Assembly: GCA_038522635.1 (NCBI GenBank)
Contig: JBCBJZ010000031.1
Coordinates: 1-26,443, forward strand
Direction of reading: 5' to 3'
DNA length: 26,443 nucleotides
Source of the DNA: JBCBJZ01 sp038522635
GTDB lineage: Bacteria > Pseudomonadota > Alphaproteobacteria > Rhizobiales > Hyphomicrobiaceae
Shown here: piece by piece, positions 1-6,850 of the stretch
How the letters are laid out: each line of letters starts with the position of its first letter
Position numbering within the stretch: the stretch's first letter is position 1
Position numbers and translations under genes: made by a program
The notes under the pieces: model-generated
What the model was told of the DNA's origin: nothing
Database searches by the model: none
The model's input: the letters and a program-made list of their open reading frames with translations, nothing else

Positions 1-354
1 CACCGCATCGCGCACCAGGATGACTCCGCGCGCGCAGCGGTAGTTGGCGTAGATCATTTTCAGGATCGACGATTTGCCAGCGCCGGACGGGCCTGCAAGG
101 ACCACGCAGGCGCTCGGCCGCGCGCTAAAAGTGACCGCCTCAACAACGCTGATGCGCTGGCCACCACGCAAGTGCATCACGAAGTCTTTCGCGACATCCA
201 CAAGCGCCAACCGGCAACCCTCGTCGAGCGCCGCGCGTGCCTGCGTGAGCGCTTCGCCGGTCGCGCTTGCTGTTGCGTCCGCGGCTCCGCCCTGGCCTTC
301 GGCAACCGCAGCAGGCGCTGGGCTGAGCCCGCTCTGGTCTGCATGCGGGCTCAT
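1..354 (-). CDS. phnL: PhnL, C-P lyase ABC-type subunit (partial)
   Basis: PhnL is an ABC-ATPase-like subunit of the carbon-phosphorus lyase system. In the E. coli scheme it acts with PhnG, PhnH and PhnI when the phosphonate is coupled to ATP to form ribose triphosphonate. The 118 visible codons contain a Walker A motif GPSGAGKSS at about residues 88-96, followed by a YANY segment typical of PhnL. The signature motif and Walker B lie beyond the left edge. The ATG at 354 overlaps the phnK TGA (ATGA), which fixes the start. About 45 Ala-rich residues precede the usual family start, so this is an N-terminal extension or the true start is further in. It is last of the visible phnGHIJKL run. Family assignment is firm from gene order plus the Walker region; function comes from family knowledge. 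Confidence 0.9.
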   Translation of the reverse strand, partial: MSPHADQSGLSPAPAAVAEGQGGAADATASATGEALTQARAALDEGCRLALVDVAKDFVMHLRGGQRISVVEAVTFSARPSACVVLAGPSGAGKSSILKMIYANYRCARGVILVRDAV

Positions 355-1175
355 ACCTGCAACACCGATGAAACGAGGAGCTGCGCGTACGCTTCGCGCG
401 GATCATCAAGCACCTGATCGGTCAACCCCGTCTCGATCACCTCACCATGGCGCATCACCATGATCCGGTGCGACATCAGCCGTGCGACGGCGAGATCGTG
501 GGTGACGATGATGACGGCGAGACCGAGATCGGCCACGAGGCCGCGGACCAGATCGAGCAAGCGCGCCTGCACCGACACATCAAGACCGCCGGTCGGCTCA
601 TCCATGAACACAAGCCGCGGTGCCGTCACAAGGTTCTTCGCGATCTGGAGGCGTTGGCGCATGCCACCTGAAAAGGTGTCGGGGCGATCATCGATGCGCC
701 CGCCCTCGATCTCCACACGTTCGAGCCAGGTTGCCGCCTCGCCGCGGATCTCACCGTAGTGACGCCAGCCCACCGACATCAGCCGCTCACCGACATTGCC
801 ACCGGCGGAGACCTTCATGCGCAGGCCGTTGCGCGGGTCCTGATGGACGAAGCCCCAGTCGGTGCGCAGAAGGTGACGGCGTTCGGCATCGCTCAAGAGC
901 GCCAGATCGCGCATGTTGCCGTCGCGCGTGCGGTAGTGAACGCTGCCGGCGGTCGGCTCAAGGTGGGTGGCGAGCAGCGACAAAAGCGTGGATTTGCCGG
1001 AGCCTGATTCCCCCACGACGGCGAGCACTTCGCCCGCGTAGAGATCGAATGAAACGTCGCGGCAACCGCGTTGCGCACCGTAGTATTTCGTGAGGTGACG
1101 AGCCTGCAGCAGCGGTGTTTCGCCCGCAACGTCTACGCCGCCTGCTCCGCCGTTCCCCTCGCGCGGTGCCATCAT
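351..1175 (-). CDS. phnK: PhnK, C-P lyase ABC-type subunit
   Basis: PhnK is the ABC-ATPase homologue that docks on the PhnGHIJ core complex. The 274-residue product matches the E. coli PhnK pattern almost throughout: Walker A GESGSGKST, the segment DWGFVHQDPRNGLR, the signature FSGGMRQRLQIAKN, Walker B LVFMDEPTGGLD, the switch histidine in VTHDLAVARL, and the C-terminus QLLVSSVLQ. The start is the ATG at 1175, overlapping the phnJ TGA by ATGA. An upstream in-frame ATG at 1256 lies inside phnJ and is unlikely. About 20 extra residues rich in Gly/Ala precede the ABC domain. The stop overlaps the phnL start, so phnJ, phnK and phnL are probably translationally coupled. Confidence 0.95.
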   Translation of the reverse strand: MMAPREGNGGAGGVDVAGETPLLQARHLTKYYGAQRGCRDVSFDLYAGEVLAVVGESGSGKSTLLSLLATHLEPTAGSVHYRTRDGNMRDLALLSDAERRHLLRTDWGFVHQDPRNGLRMKVSAGGNVGERLMSVGWRHYGEIRGEAATWLERVEIEGGRIDDRPDTFSGGMRQRLQIAKNLVTAPRLVFMDEPTGGLDVSVQARLLDLVRGLVADLGLAVIIVTHDLAVARLMSHRIMVMRHGEVIETGLTDQVLDDPREAYAQLLVSSVLQV

Positions 1176-2101
1176 GAGGGTTCGCGCCCCTCGAACGCTG
1201 AAGGTCTCATGATCGCGGCCGCGCGCGTGCGCTCGCAGTGGTCGGTGTCGGAGCACACGAACATGCGTCCGCCGTGGTCATCGGTGATCACTTCATCGAG
1301 ATAAACGTTTCGCGATCCGCACAGCGCGCAGGGCGCATCAAAGCGCGTGCGCTCGAAGGGATGGTCATCGAAGTCGAGGCTCTTGACGCGCGTGTGCGGC
1401 GGTAGAGCGTAGATGCGCTTTTCGCGGCCCGCGCCAAAAAGCTGAAGCGCTGCGCAACCGTCCATTTTCGGATTGTCGAATTTTGGCGTGGGAGAGGGAT
1501 CCATCACATACCGTCCCGCCACCTCGACAGGATAAGCGTAGGTCGTCGCGATATGACCGTGGCGCGCGATGTCCTCATAGAGTTTCAGATGCATCAGCCC
1601 ATATTCTTCAAGCGCGTGCATGCGCCGGGTCTCGGTTTCGCGCGGCTCCAAAAAGCGCAAGGGCTCGGGGATCGGCACCTGATAGACGAGCACCTGGCCA
1701 GGCTTGAGCGGCGCCTCGGGAATGCGGTGGCGCGTTTGGATTACCGTTGCGTCGCCCGTGTCGGTGGTGGTCGCGACGCCGGCGGTCTTTTCAAAGAACT
1801 TGCGGATCGAAACGGCGTTGGTGGTGTCATCGGCGCCTTGGTCGATGACCTTAAGCCTGTCATCCGGCCCGAGGATGGACGCTGTCACCTGCACCCCGCC
1901 CGTACCCCAGCCGTAGGGCATCGGCATTTCGCGGCTGGCGAAGGGCACTTGATAGCCGGGGATCGCGATCGCCTTCAGGATCGCGCGGCGGATCATGCGC
2001 TTGGTCTGCTCGTCGAGGTAGGCGAAATTATAGGGGCTCGTGGTCTCGCGATCGGCTGGGATTTCGACCGGGTTCTCTAAAGGATTTTGGACTGGGTTCA
2101 T
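1172..2101 (-). CDS. phnJ: PhnJ, radical SAM C-P lyase
   Basis: PhnJ is the catalytic radical SAM enzyme that cleaves the C-P bond of 5-phosphoribosyl-1-phosphonate, releasing the hydrocarbon and a cyclic ribose phosphate. The 309-residue product aligns with E. coli PhnJ at a constant offset of +17. The cysteines fall at 258, 261, 283 and 289 (CALC and CSDTDHC), matching E. coli Cys241, 244, 266 and 272. Gly49 in AIPGYQ matches the glycyl-radical Gly32. Conserved blocks such as YNFAYLDEQTKRMIRRAILK and QGADDTTNAVSIR are intact. The offset comes from a short Pro/Asn-rich N-terminus. It overlaps phnI by ATGA upstream and phnK by ATGA downstream. All key residues are present, so it is predicted active. 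Confidence 0.97.
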   Translation of the reverse strand: MNPVQNPLENPVEIPADRETTSPYNFAYLDEQTKRMIRRAILKAIAIPGYQVPFASREMPMPYGWGTGGVQVTASILGPDDRLKVIDQGADDTTNAVSIRKFFEKTAGVATTTDTGDATVIQTRHRIPEAPLKPGQVLVYQVPIPEPLRFLEPRETETRRMHALEEYGLMHLKLYEDIARHGHIATTYAYPVEVAGRYVMDPSPTPKFDNPKMDGCAALQLFGAGREKRIYALPPHTRVKSLDFDDHPFERTRFDAPCALCGSRNVYLDEVITDDHGGRMFVCSDTDHCERTRAAAIMRPSAFEGREPS

Positions 2102-3381
2102 GACGTGGTCTCCGAAGCCACGTGCGGTGCGGTCGCATCATCGTGTGCGGGCGCATCGTGCGACGAAACTGCTGCGTCCGGCGCATCGCAGGCTGCCTCG
2201 TCTTTGGCTGCCAACCACTCCGCGCGCAACTGGCGGACGAGCGCTAACTCAGCCTGGAAATCCACGTAGTGCGGCAGCTTCAAATGCTCCACGAAGCCGG
2301 TCGCTTGCACGTTGTCCGCATGGGCGAGCACAAACTCTTCGTCCTGCGCGGGCGCCACCACCTCTTCGCCGAACTCGTCGGTGCGCAAAGCGCGGTCGAC
2401 AAGCGCCATCGCCATCGCCTTGCGCTCGCCGTGGCCGAAGACGAGGCCGTAGCCGCGCGTGAATTGCGCGGGCTGATCGGCCGATCCGGTGAACTGGTTG
2501 ATCATCTCGCATTCGGTGAGCGTGATCGCACCAAGTGGGACGGGAAAATCGAGGCCGTCCACGTCAAGCTCGACGTCCACCTCGCCCACGCGCAGTTCGC
2601 CGGCGAACGGATGGGTGCGGCCGTAGCCGCGTTGTGTGGAGTAGCCGAGCGCGAGCAGGAAGCCCTCATCGCCGCGCGCCAGGCTTTGCAGGCGCAGGTC
2701 ACGCGTGGCCGGGAAGGCGAGCGGTTCGCGTGTGAGGTCAGGGATCGCTGCGTGATCGTGGTCCGTGTCAGCCATCGCGTTCGCTTCAGCTGCAGGCGGC
2801 GAGGGTGGGGCTGAGGGCCCGGCGCGTTCGATGAGGCCTTCGTCGTCGAGCAGACCGGTGACGCGCGGTGTCGGCGTCGCTGATGGCGTTGGGGCCTGAG
2901 ACGTCTGATGATCCGCCGGCGTCTGATCATCGACCGCGGCGCCTGGCGCCGGCCCGCGCGCCGCATCAGCACCGGCTTTCGCCAGCGCGGGGTCAATCAA
3001 CCGGTGCGTATAGTCAAACGTCGGCCCCAATACTTGCCCACCGGGCAGGTCCTTGTAGGTCGCCGAGATGCGTCGGTCGATGCGCATGCGATCGGTCTCG
3101 ATCGGCTTGGAATAGCCAAAGCGCGGCAACGTTGTGCGGTAGGCGCGCAGCAAGAAGATCGCCTCGATCATGTCCCCGCGCGCCTGTTTGATCGCGATCG
3201 CGGCAAGTTCAGGATCGTAGAGCGAGCCCTCCGCCATCACGCGATCGACGCCAAGCCGCAACTGCGCAGCGATCTGCGCTGCCGTCAGTTCGCCAAGCGC
3301 CGGGTCGCCACGGCGCGCTTCGCTCAGCAACTTGTGCGCCGCTTCGATGGCCGCTTCGCCGCCCTTGACCGCCACATACAT
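2098..3381 (-). CDS. phnI: PhnI, C-P lyase core subunit
   Basis: PhnI is a core subunit of the PhnGHIJ complex and, in E. coli, the nucleosidase component that displaces adenine from ATP. The product is 427 residues against about 354 in E. coli. The family start MYVAVKGGEAAIEAAH selects the ATG at 3381; an upstream ATG at 3435 would overlap phnH. Recognisable blocks include LLRAYRTTLPRFGYSKP, GGQVLGPTFDYTHRL, GDEGFLLALGYSTQRGYGR, TRGYGLVFG and GFVEHLKLPHYVDFQAEL. The extra length is a low-complexity Ala/Pro/Asp insert at about residues 138-215 and an acidic, His-containing tail at about 391-427. It starts 4 bp after the phnH stop and overlaps phnJ by ATGA. Confidence 0.96.
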   Translation of the reverse strand: MYVAVKGGEAAIEAAHKLLSEARRGDPALGELTAAQIAAQLRLGVDRVMAEGSLYDPELAAIAIKQARGDMIEAIFLLRAYRTTLPRFGYSKPIETDRMRIDRRISATYKDLPGGQVLGPTFDYTHRLIDPALAKAGADAARGPAPGAAVDDQTPADHQTSQAPTPSATPTPRVTGLLDDEGLIERAGPSAPPSPPAAEANAMADTDHDHAAIPDLTREPLAFPATRDLRLQSLARGDEGFLLALGYSTQRGYGRTHPFAGELRVGEVDVELDVDGLDFPVPLGAITLTECEMINQFTGSADQPAQFTRGYGLVFGHGERKAMAMALVDRALRTDEFGEEVVAPAQDEEFVLAHADNVQATGFVEHLKLPHYVDFQAELALVRQLRAEWLAAKDEAACDAPDAAVSSHDAPAHDDATAPHVASETTS

Positions 3382-3385
3382 CGCG

Positions 3386-4057
3386 TTACACGCCTCCGGT
3401 GCGCTGTGCGGAGCGGGGCAGGGCCGCAACCGCATCGGCGGCGGTCAACATCACATCAACGCCTTGCGGAAAGCGGGCGTGGTTCTCAGACCATCCCTGT
3501 TCGAAGCGGCGCGGGCGCGGGCTAGGCGTCAGCGCGCGCGATGTTTCGATGCCAGGGCCTTCGAATGTCCAGCCCGCAGGCTTGAGCTGATCGACCTGGA
3601 TGACCAGGGTCGTCGAGCGATCGGGATAGGTGAGGCTGCCCTGCCCGAAGGTCTCCAAAGGGGGCAAGGCCCGTGCATCGGTGATCAGCGCGAAGGTTGC
3701 TTGCGCCGGGTCGCACGTAAGCCGTGCGCCCGTGTGAAACCGTAAGAAGCGCGCGACATCAGGCGCATGGGCTGCCGGCTCATCAAGCCACAAGGTGGTC
3801 TCGTAGTCGGCCAACGTCAGCAGCGCGCTTGCAGCGAGCGGCGAAAGGGGCGCTGGCGGGGTCAACGTACTCTCGAGCGGTAGGATCGACGCGGGATGCG
3901 CCATCGCCTCCATCAGTACGCGAAAGACGTGCTGCGCGTCGAAGACGGGATCGGCGAACCCTGGCGCGGGTGCTTGGCCACCTGGCGCGGGTGCTTGGCC
4001 ACCTGGCGAGTGGCCGGGCGCGCGCGTGGCGTCCTGAGCGGAACCTCTTGCGGTCAT
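3386..4057 (-). CDS. phnH: PhnH, C-P lyase core subunit
   Basis: PhnH is a structural and catalytic subunit of the PhnGHIJ complex. The product has 223 residues against about 194 in E. coli. The family body begins near FADPVFDAQHVFRVLMEAMAHP and continues through LLTLADYETTLWL, FLRFHTGARL, ATFALITD and FPQGVDVMLTAADAVAALPR. The extra length is N-terminal: a Gly/Pro/Ala-rich segment with two perfect copies of GGQAPAP, encoded by a 21-bp direct tandem repeat at 3960-4001. A GGAGG ribosome binding site sits inside the last codons of phnG, 8 bases before the ATG at 4057, which supports this start. It lies 3 bp after phnG and 4 bp before phnI. Confidence 0.93.
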   Translation of the reverse strand: MTARGSAQDATRAPGHSPGGQAPAPGGQAPAPGFADPVFDAQHVFRVLMEAMAHPASILPLESTLTPPAPLSPLAASALLTLADYETTLWLDEPAAHAPDVARFLRFHTGARLTCDPAQATFALITDARALPPLETFGQGSLTYPDRSTTLVIQVDQLKPAGWTFEGPGIETSRALTPSPRPRRFEQGWSENHARFPQGVDVMLTAADAVAALPRSAQRTGGV

Positions 4058-4060
4058 CGC

Positions 4061-4543
4061 CTAATCCTCCCCGCGTGCCAGCGTGAAGAAATCGACCTTT
4101 GTCGCGTCCGTCTTGGCGCGATGCTCGGCGCGCTCGCTAGCAAGGCGTGCGGATACCGGACGCGTAAACGCCTGTTCCAACGTAGCGCTCAGCGCCGCGA
4201 TCTGACCAAGCGCATCGACCAGCGCCGCGGCCTTTGCTTTGTGTGGATCGCGGCCGAGCACATGTCCGTAACCGACTTCGCCGCTCTCCAACTCGACCAC
4301 GGCACGGCTGACCGTCGCTTCACCGACATTAAACGGTGCGCCCGATCCGCCCATGCGCCCGCGCACCATTACGAGCCCCACGTCGGGCGGGCGCACATCG
4401 CGGGCGGCCTCGACATGCTCTTTGAAGCAGCTCAACGCATGGCTCAATTCGTCGTCGCGGGCGTGGGCGCAAAGCTCCATCAGGGTACGGCGCGGATCGA
4501 CCTGCGCGTCATCGACGCCTCGATCTCTTGTCCCCTCACTCAT
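4061..4543 (-). CDS. phnG: PhnG, C-P lyase core subunit
   Basis: PhnG is the small subunit of the PhnGHIJ complex and the first gene of the operon. The body matches the family: LMELCAHARDDEL at the start, VMVRGRMGGSGAPFNVGEATVSRAVVEL in the middle, GYGHVLGRDPHKAKAAALVDAL, and the C-terminus TKVDFFTLARGED. I place the start at the ATG at 4543 (160 residues) because a GGAG lies 9 bases upstream. An in-frame ATG at 4558 has no good ribosome binding site and would begin only 23 bp after the putative Pho box, so it is the less likely alternative. The Asp-rich N-terminus is variable in this family. Confidence 0.93.
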   Translation of the reverse strand: MSEGTRDRGVDDAQVDPRRTLMELCAHARDDELSHALSCFKEHVEAARDVRPPDVGLVMVRGRMGGSGAPFNVGEATVSRAVVELESGEVGYGHVLGRDPHKAKAAALVDALGQIAALSATLEQAFTRPVSARLASERAEHRAKTDATKVDFFTLARGED

Positions 4544-4580
4544 CGCCGCCTGCTCCATCGCGTCGCTTTAGCTTTCCAGA

Positions 4581-4598
4581 TTGACGGTGCTGTGACAG
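4581..4598 (-). promoter_or_regulatory. Putative Pho box (PhoB site) upstream of phnG
   Basis: Read on the minus strand the site is CTGTCACAGCACCGTCAA. It has two half-sites, CTGTCAC and CCGTCAA, spaced exactly 11 bases, as in the PhoB-binding Pho box. By hand it agrees with the 18-base E. coli consensus at about 13 positions. It ends 23 bp before the upstream phnG ATG and 38 bp before the preferred one, a suitable place to replace a -35 box. The only -10 candidate, near 4566-4571, is weak. Regulation by phosphate starvation fits phosphonate use, but no phoB is visible here. Confidence 0.5.
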
Positions 4599-4707
4599 CC
4601 CGAGGCTGTGCTCACAAGGCGTACCGTTGCGATCATGCCCTGGGGCGCTGGAGGCTCTTGGCACCGACGCGGCACGGTGTCAAAAGACCCGCGCTCGTGC
4701 CCGCTGG

Positions 4708-4860
4708 CTAGATCATCGGGCGATTTATCGGGATCGCCAAAGGTGAGCCCGATAAATCGCCCAAAGATGATCTAATCTTAAGGTGCAGAGCAACTTTGGG
4801 CGCAAAGGCAAGGCATGCGTGTTTAAGCTGGTGACTCGCACTTTGCGCCCGCTGCTCTAG
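4708..4860. repeat. Element A copy 1: CTAG-bounded double-hairpin repeat
   Basis: A 153-bp element with CTAG at both ends, lying in the 350-bp gap between phnG and the divergent acyltransferase gene. Hairpin I has a 9-bp outer stem, TAGATCATC (4709-4717) with GATGATCTA (4766-4774). It also has a perfect 15-bp inner stem, GGGCGATTTATCGGG (4718-4732) with its complement (4748-4762), and only a 3-base bulge. Hairpin II pairs AGAGCA (4787-4792) with TGCTCT (4853-4858) and GGGCGCAAAG (4798-4807) with CTTTGCGCCC (4841-4850). The two ends, CTAGATCATCGGGC and the complement of GCCCGCTGCTCTAG, match at 12 of 14 positions, so they form a terminal inverted repeat. A second full copy lies at 23664-23814. 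It encodes nothing visible. Confidence 0.88.
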
Positions 4861-4908
4861 GCACGCTCTCCGCTTGAAGCGAAGACACGCAAACCCAGAT
4901 GAGCCGCG

Positions 4909-5529
4909 ATGAAAAAGCTAAGCGAAACGCCCACCATCGATGCGAGCGCTCAAGTCCGCGCTTCGACGCTTGGCCGCTATACCGAGGTCGGCGCGCGCAC
5001 GTCGCTCATCGAAACCACGCTCGGTGACTACAGCTACATCGTCAACGATGGTGATGTGATCTACACGTCCATTGGAAAGTTCTGCTCGATCGCTGCCCAC
5101 GTACGCATCAATCCTGGCAACCATCCGATGGCGCGCGCCTCGCAAAGCCACTTCACCTACCGGGCCAGCGCCTACTTCGATGACGCGCAGGACGAGCCCG
5201 ATTTTTTCGCATGGCGGCGGGCGTCTCCCGTCACTATCGGGCATGACGTTTGGATCGGTCACGGCGCGATCGTGCTGCCGGGGCGTCAGGTGGGCGATGG
5301 TGCGGTGGTGGCAGCCGGTGCTGTGGTCACGCGCGATGTTGCGCCCTACACGATCGTGGCTGGTGTGCCGGCAAAGCCGGTGCGCGCGCGTTTCGATGAT
5401 GCGACGGCCGCGCGGCTAAAGGCGCTTGCCTGGTGGGATTGGGACCATGCGCGGTTGCGCGCCGCGCTCGATGATTTTCGCGCGCTCAGCGTTAACGCGT
5501 TCCTCGACAAGCATGAGCGCGAGGCTTGA
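4909..5529 (+). CDS. Hexapeptide-repeat acyltransferase, phosphonate-associated
   Basis: The 206-residue product is a left-handed beta-helix (hexapeptide repeat) acyltransferase, probably using an acyl-CoA donor. It resembles the transferase family often found in phn gene clusters (TIGR03308-like) and the xenobiotic acetyltransferases. Visible features are repeats through VRASTLGRYTEVGARTSL, the loop histidine His72 in INPGNHPM expected to be catalytic, and the late repeats VTIGHDVWIGHGAIVLPG and GAVVAAGAVVTRD. The closing segment VAGVPAKPVRARF is typical of the fold. It faces away from phnG, so unlike many clusters it is not in the phn operon transcript. The acceptor is unknown; an aminoalkylphosphonate is a guess from context. 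The start sits at MKKLSETPTI, the usual N-terminal form. Confidence 0.85.
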   Translation: MKKLSETPTIDASAQVRASTLGRYTEVGARTSLIETTLGDYSYIVNDGDVIYTSIGKFCSIAAHVRINPGNHPMARASQSHFTYRASAYFDDAQDEPDFFAWRRASPVTIGHDVWIGHGAIVLPGRQVGDGAVVAAGAVVTRDVAPYTIVAGVPAKPVRARFDDATAARLKALAWWDWDHARLRAALDDFRALSVNAFLDKHEREA

Positions 5530-5565
5530 ACGGGCAGGTCTTTCGACGGCCCGCTGACAGAGGTA

Positions 5566-5748
5566 GATGAACTCTCTCTTTGGCCGTTCTTCTTATCGCC
5601 TCAGGCAAGTTCACCTGAGGCAGATGAACTCTCTCTTTGGCCGTTCTTCTTATCGCCTCAGGCGCGTTCACCTGAAGCGGATGAACTCTCTCTTTGGCCG
5701 TTCATCTTATCGCCTCAGGCAAGTTCACCTGAGGCGGATGAACTCTAG
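5566..5748. repeat. Tandem array of three 57-bp palindromic units (B-type hairpins)
   Basis: Three head-to-tail units of exactly 57 bp start at 5566, 5623 and 5680, and a terminal GATGAAC begins at 5737. Each unit carries a hairpin of the form GTTCATC ... GATGAAC with an inner GCCTCAGG / CCTGAGGC stem. Units 1 and 2 have GTTCTTC instead of GTTCATC, and unit 2 has CCTGAAGC. The array lies between the convergent acyltransferase gene and trpD and could act as a transcription terminator for both. Its right border CTAG (5745-5748) contains the trpD stop codon. The same hairpin recurs at 15815-16026, 25939-25996 and inside element B. Confidence 0.9.
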
Positions 5749-6803
5749 CGCCCGTGGGAAACGGCGATCAGTCGTTCAAGCCCGGCCGCCGCCTGTCCAC
5801 CATCGAGGCTCGCGCGCGCCATCTCGACACCCTCGCTAAGCGTCTCGCAAGCGCCCGCGATCATAAGCGCGGCCGCCGCATTCAGGCACACCGCATCGCG
5901 GAACGCGGCGATCGGCGCGCCTTGCTCGCCGCCCAACAGCGCACGCATCTTGTCCGCGTTTTCAGGCGGCGTGCCGCCCAGGATCTGACCGAAGGGATGT
6001 TCCGCTAGACCGGCGTCAGACGGCTTCACGATGAAGTCTTGAACCTCGCCGTCCTTCAACGCGGAGACATGCGTTGGCCCTGCGATCGAAATCTCATCGG
6101 TGCCGTCCATGCCGTGCACGATCCACGCAGCCGCGCTGCCGAGCGCCCGCAGTGTTTCAGCCATCGGCCGCACCAGAGCCTTTGAAAAGGTTCCCGTAAG
6201 CTGGCGGTTGACGAGCGCCGGATTGGTCAGCGGCCCCAGAATATTGAAGATCGTACGCACGCCCAGTTCAACGCGCGCGGGGCCAACGAACCGCATCGCT
6301 GCGTGATGGTTGGGCGCGTTCATGTAACCGAGGCCGGCCGCCTCGATGCAGGCTTCGATGGTGGTGACATCTGCGTTGATGTTGACGCCGAGGGAGGCCA
6401 GCGCGTCGGAAGCGCCGGCGCGCGAGGACAAGGCCTTGTTGCCGTGTTTGGCGATCGGCACACCGAGGCTCGCCACCACCAGGGCGGCGGCCGTCGAAAT
6501 GTTGAGCGTGCCCTTGCCGTCGCCGCCCGTTCCAACGATGTCGATCGCGTGCGCGGGCGCTGTCACCCGCAGCGCTTTGCGCCGCATGATGGTCGCTGCC
6601 CCCGTGATCTCCTCAATCGATTCACCGCGCAAGCGCAGCACCATCAAGAAGCCGCCGATCTGCGAAGGTGTGGCAAGCCCCGACATGATGACGTCGAACG
6701 CCTCTTCGGCCTGTTGCTGGGTCAGCGCCGATTCAAGCGCCCGCGCGATATAGGGTTTGAGCGCTTCGGGGTTGGGATCAGCAGGCTTCAAAGCATCACC
6801 CAT
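5745..6803 (-). CDS. trpD: Anthranilate phosphoribosyltransferase
   Basis: TrpD transfers phosphoribose from PRPP to anthranilate, the second step of tryptophan synthesis. The 352-residue product has the glycine-rich PRPP loop DIVGTGGDGKGTLNIST, the KHGNKALSSRAGASDAL segment that binds PRPP and magnesium, the NHHAAMRFVGPARVELGVRTIFNILGP anthranilate region, and a normal C-terminus. The ATG at 6803 has GGAG 7 bases upstream. The reading frame is open further upstream to 6986 but there overlaps trpG, so that start is rejected. It follows trpG by 47 bp. The last codons are GGG CGC TAG, and the TAG comes from the CTAG edge of the adjacent repeat array. No trpC follows in the window. Confidence 0.96.
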   Translation of the reverse strand: MGDALKPADPNPEALKPYIARALESALTQQQAEEAFDVIMSGLATPSQIGGFLMVLRLRGESIEEITGAATIMRRKALRVTAPAHAIDIVGTGGDGKGTLNISTAAALVVASLGVPIAKHGNKALSSRAGASDALASLGVNINADVTTIEACIEAAGLGYMNAPNHHAAMRFVGPARVELGVRTIFNILGPLTNPALVNRQLTGTFSKALVRPMAETLRALGSAAAWIVHGMDGTDEISIAGPTHVSALKDGEVQDFIVKPSDAGLAEHPFGQILGGTPPENADKMRALLGGEQGAPIAAFRDAVCLNAAAALMIAGACETLSEGVEMARASLDGGQAAAGLERLIAVSHGR

Positions 6804-6850
6804 CGCGGGCTCCTTAAAGATTGAGGCGGGGGTACCGTCGTTTCGCGCGC

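Noticed and set aside
2269..2814. Plus-strand open frame inside phnI
   Set aside because: Antisense shadow of phnI, whose conserved blocks cover the same bases.
5567..5839. Open frame encoding a 19-residue repeat (MNSLFGRSSYRLRQVHL and variants)
   Set aside because: It is a translation of the 57-bp palindromic array, has no ribosome binding site and runs into the 3' end of trpD on the other strand.
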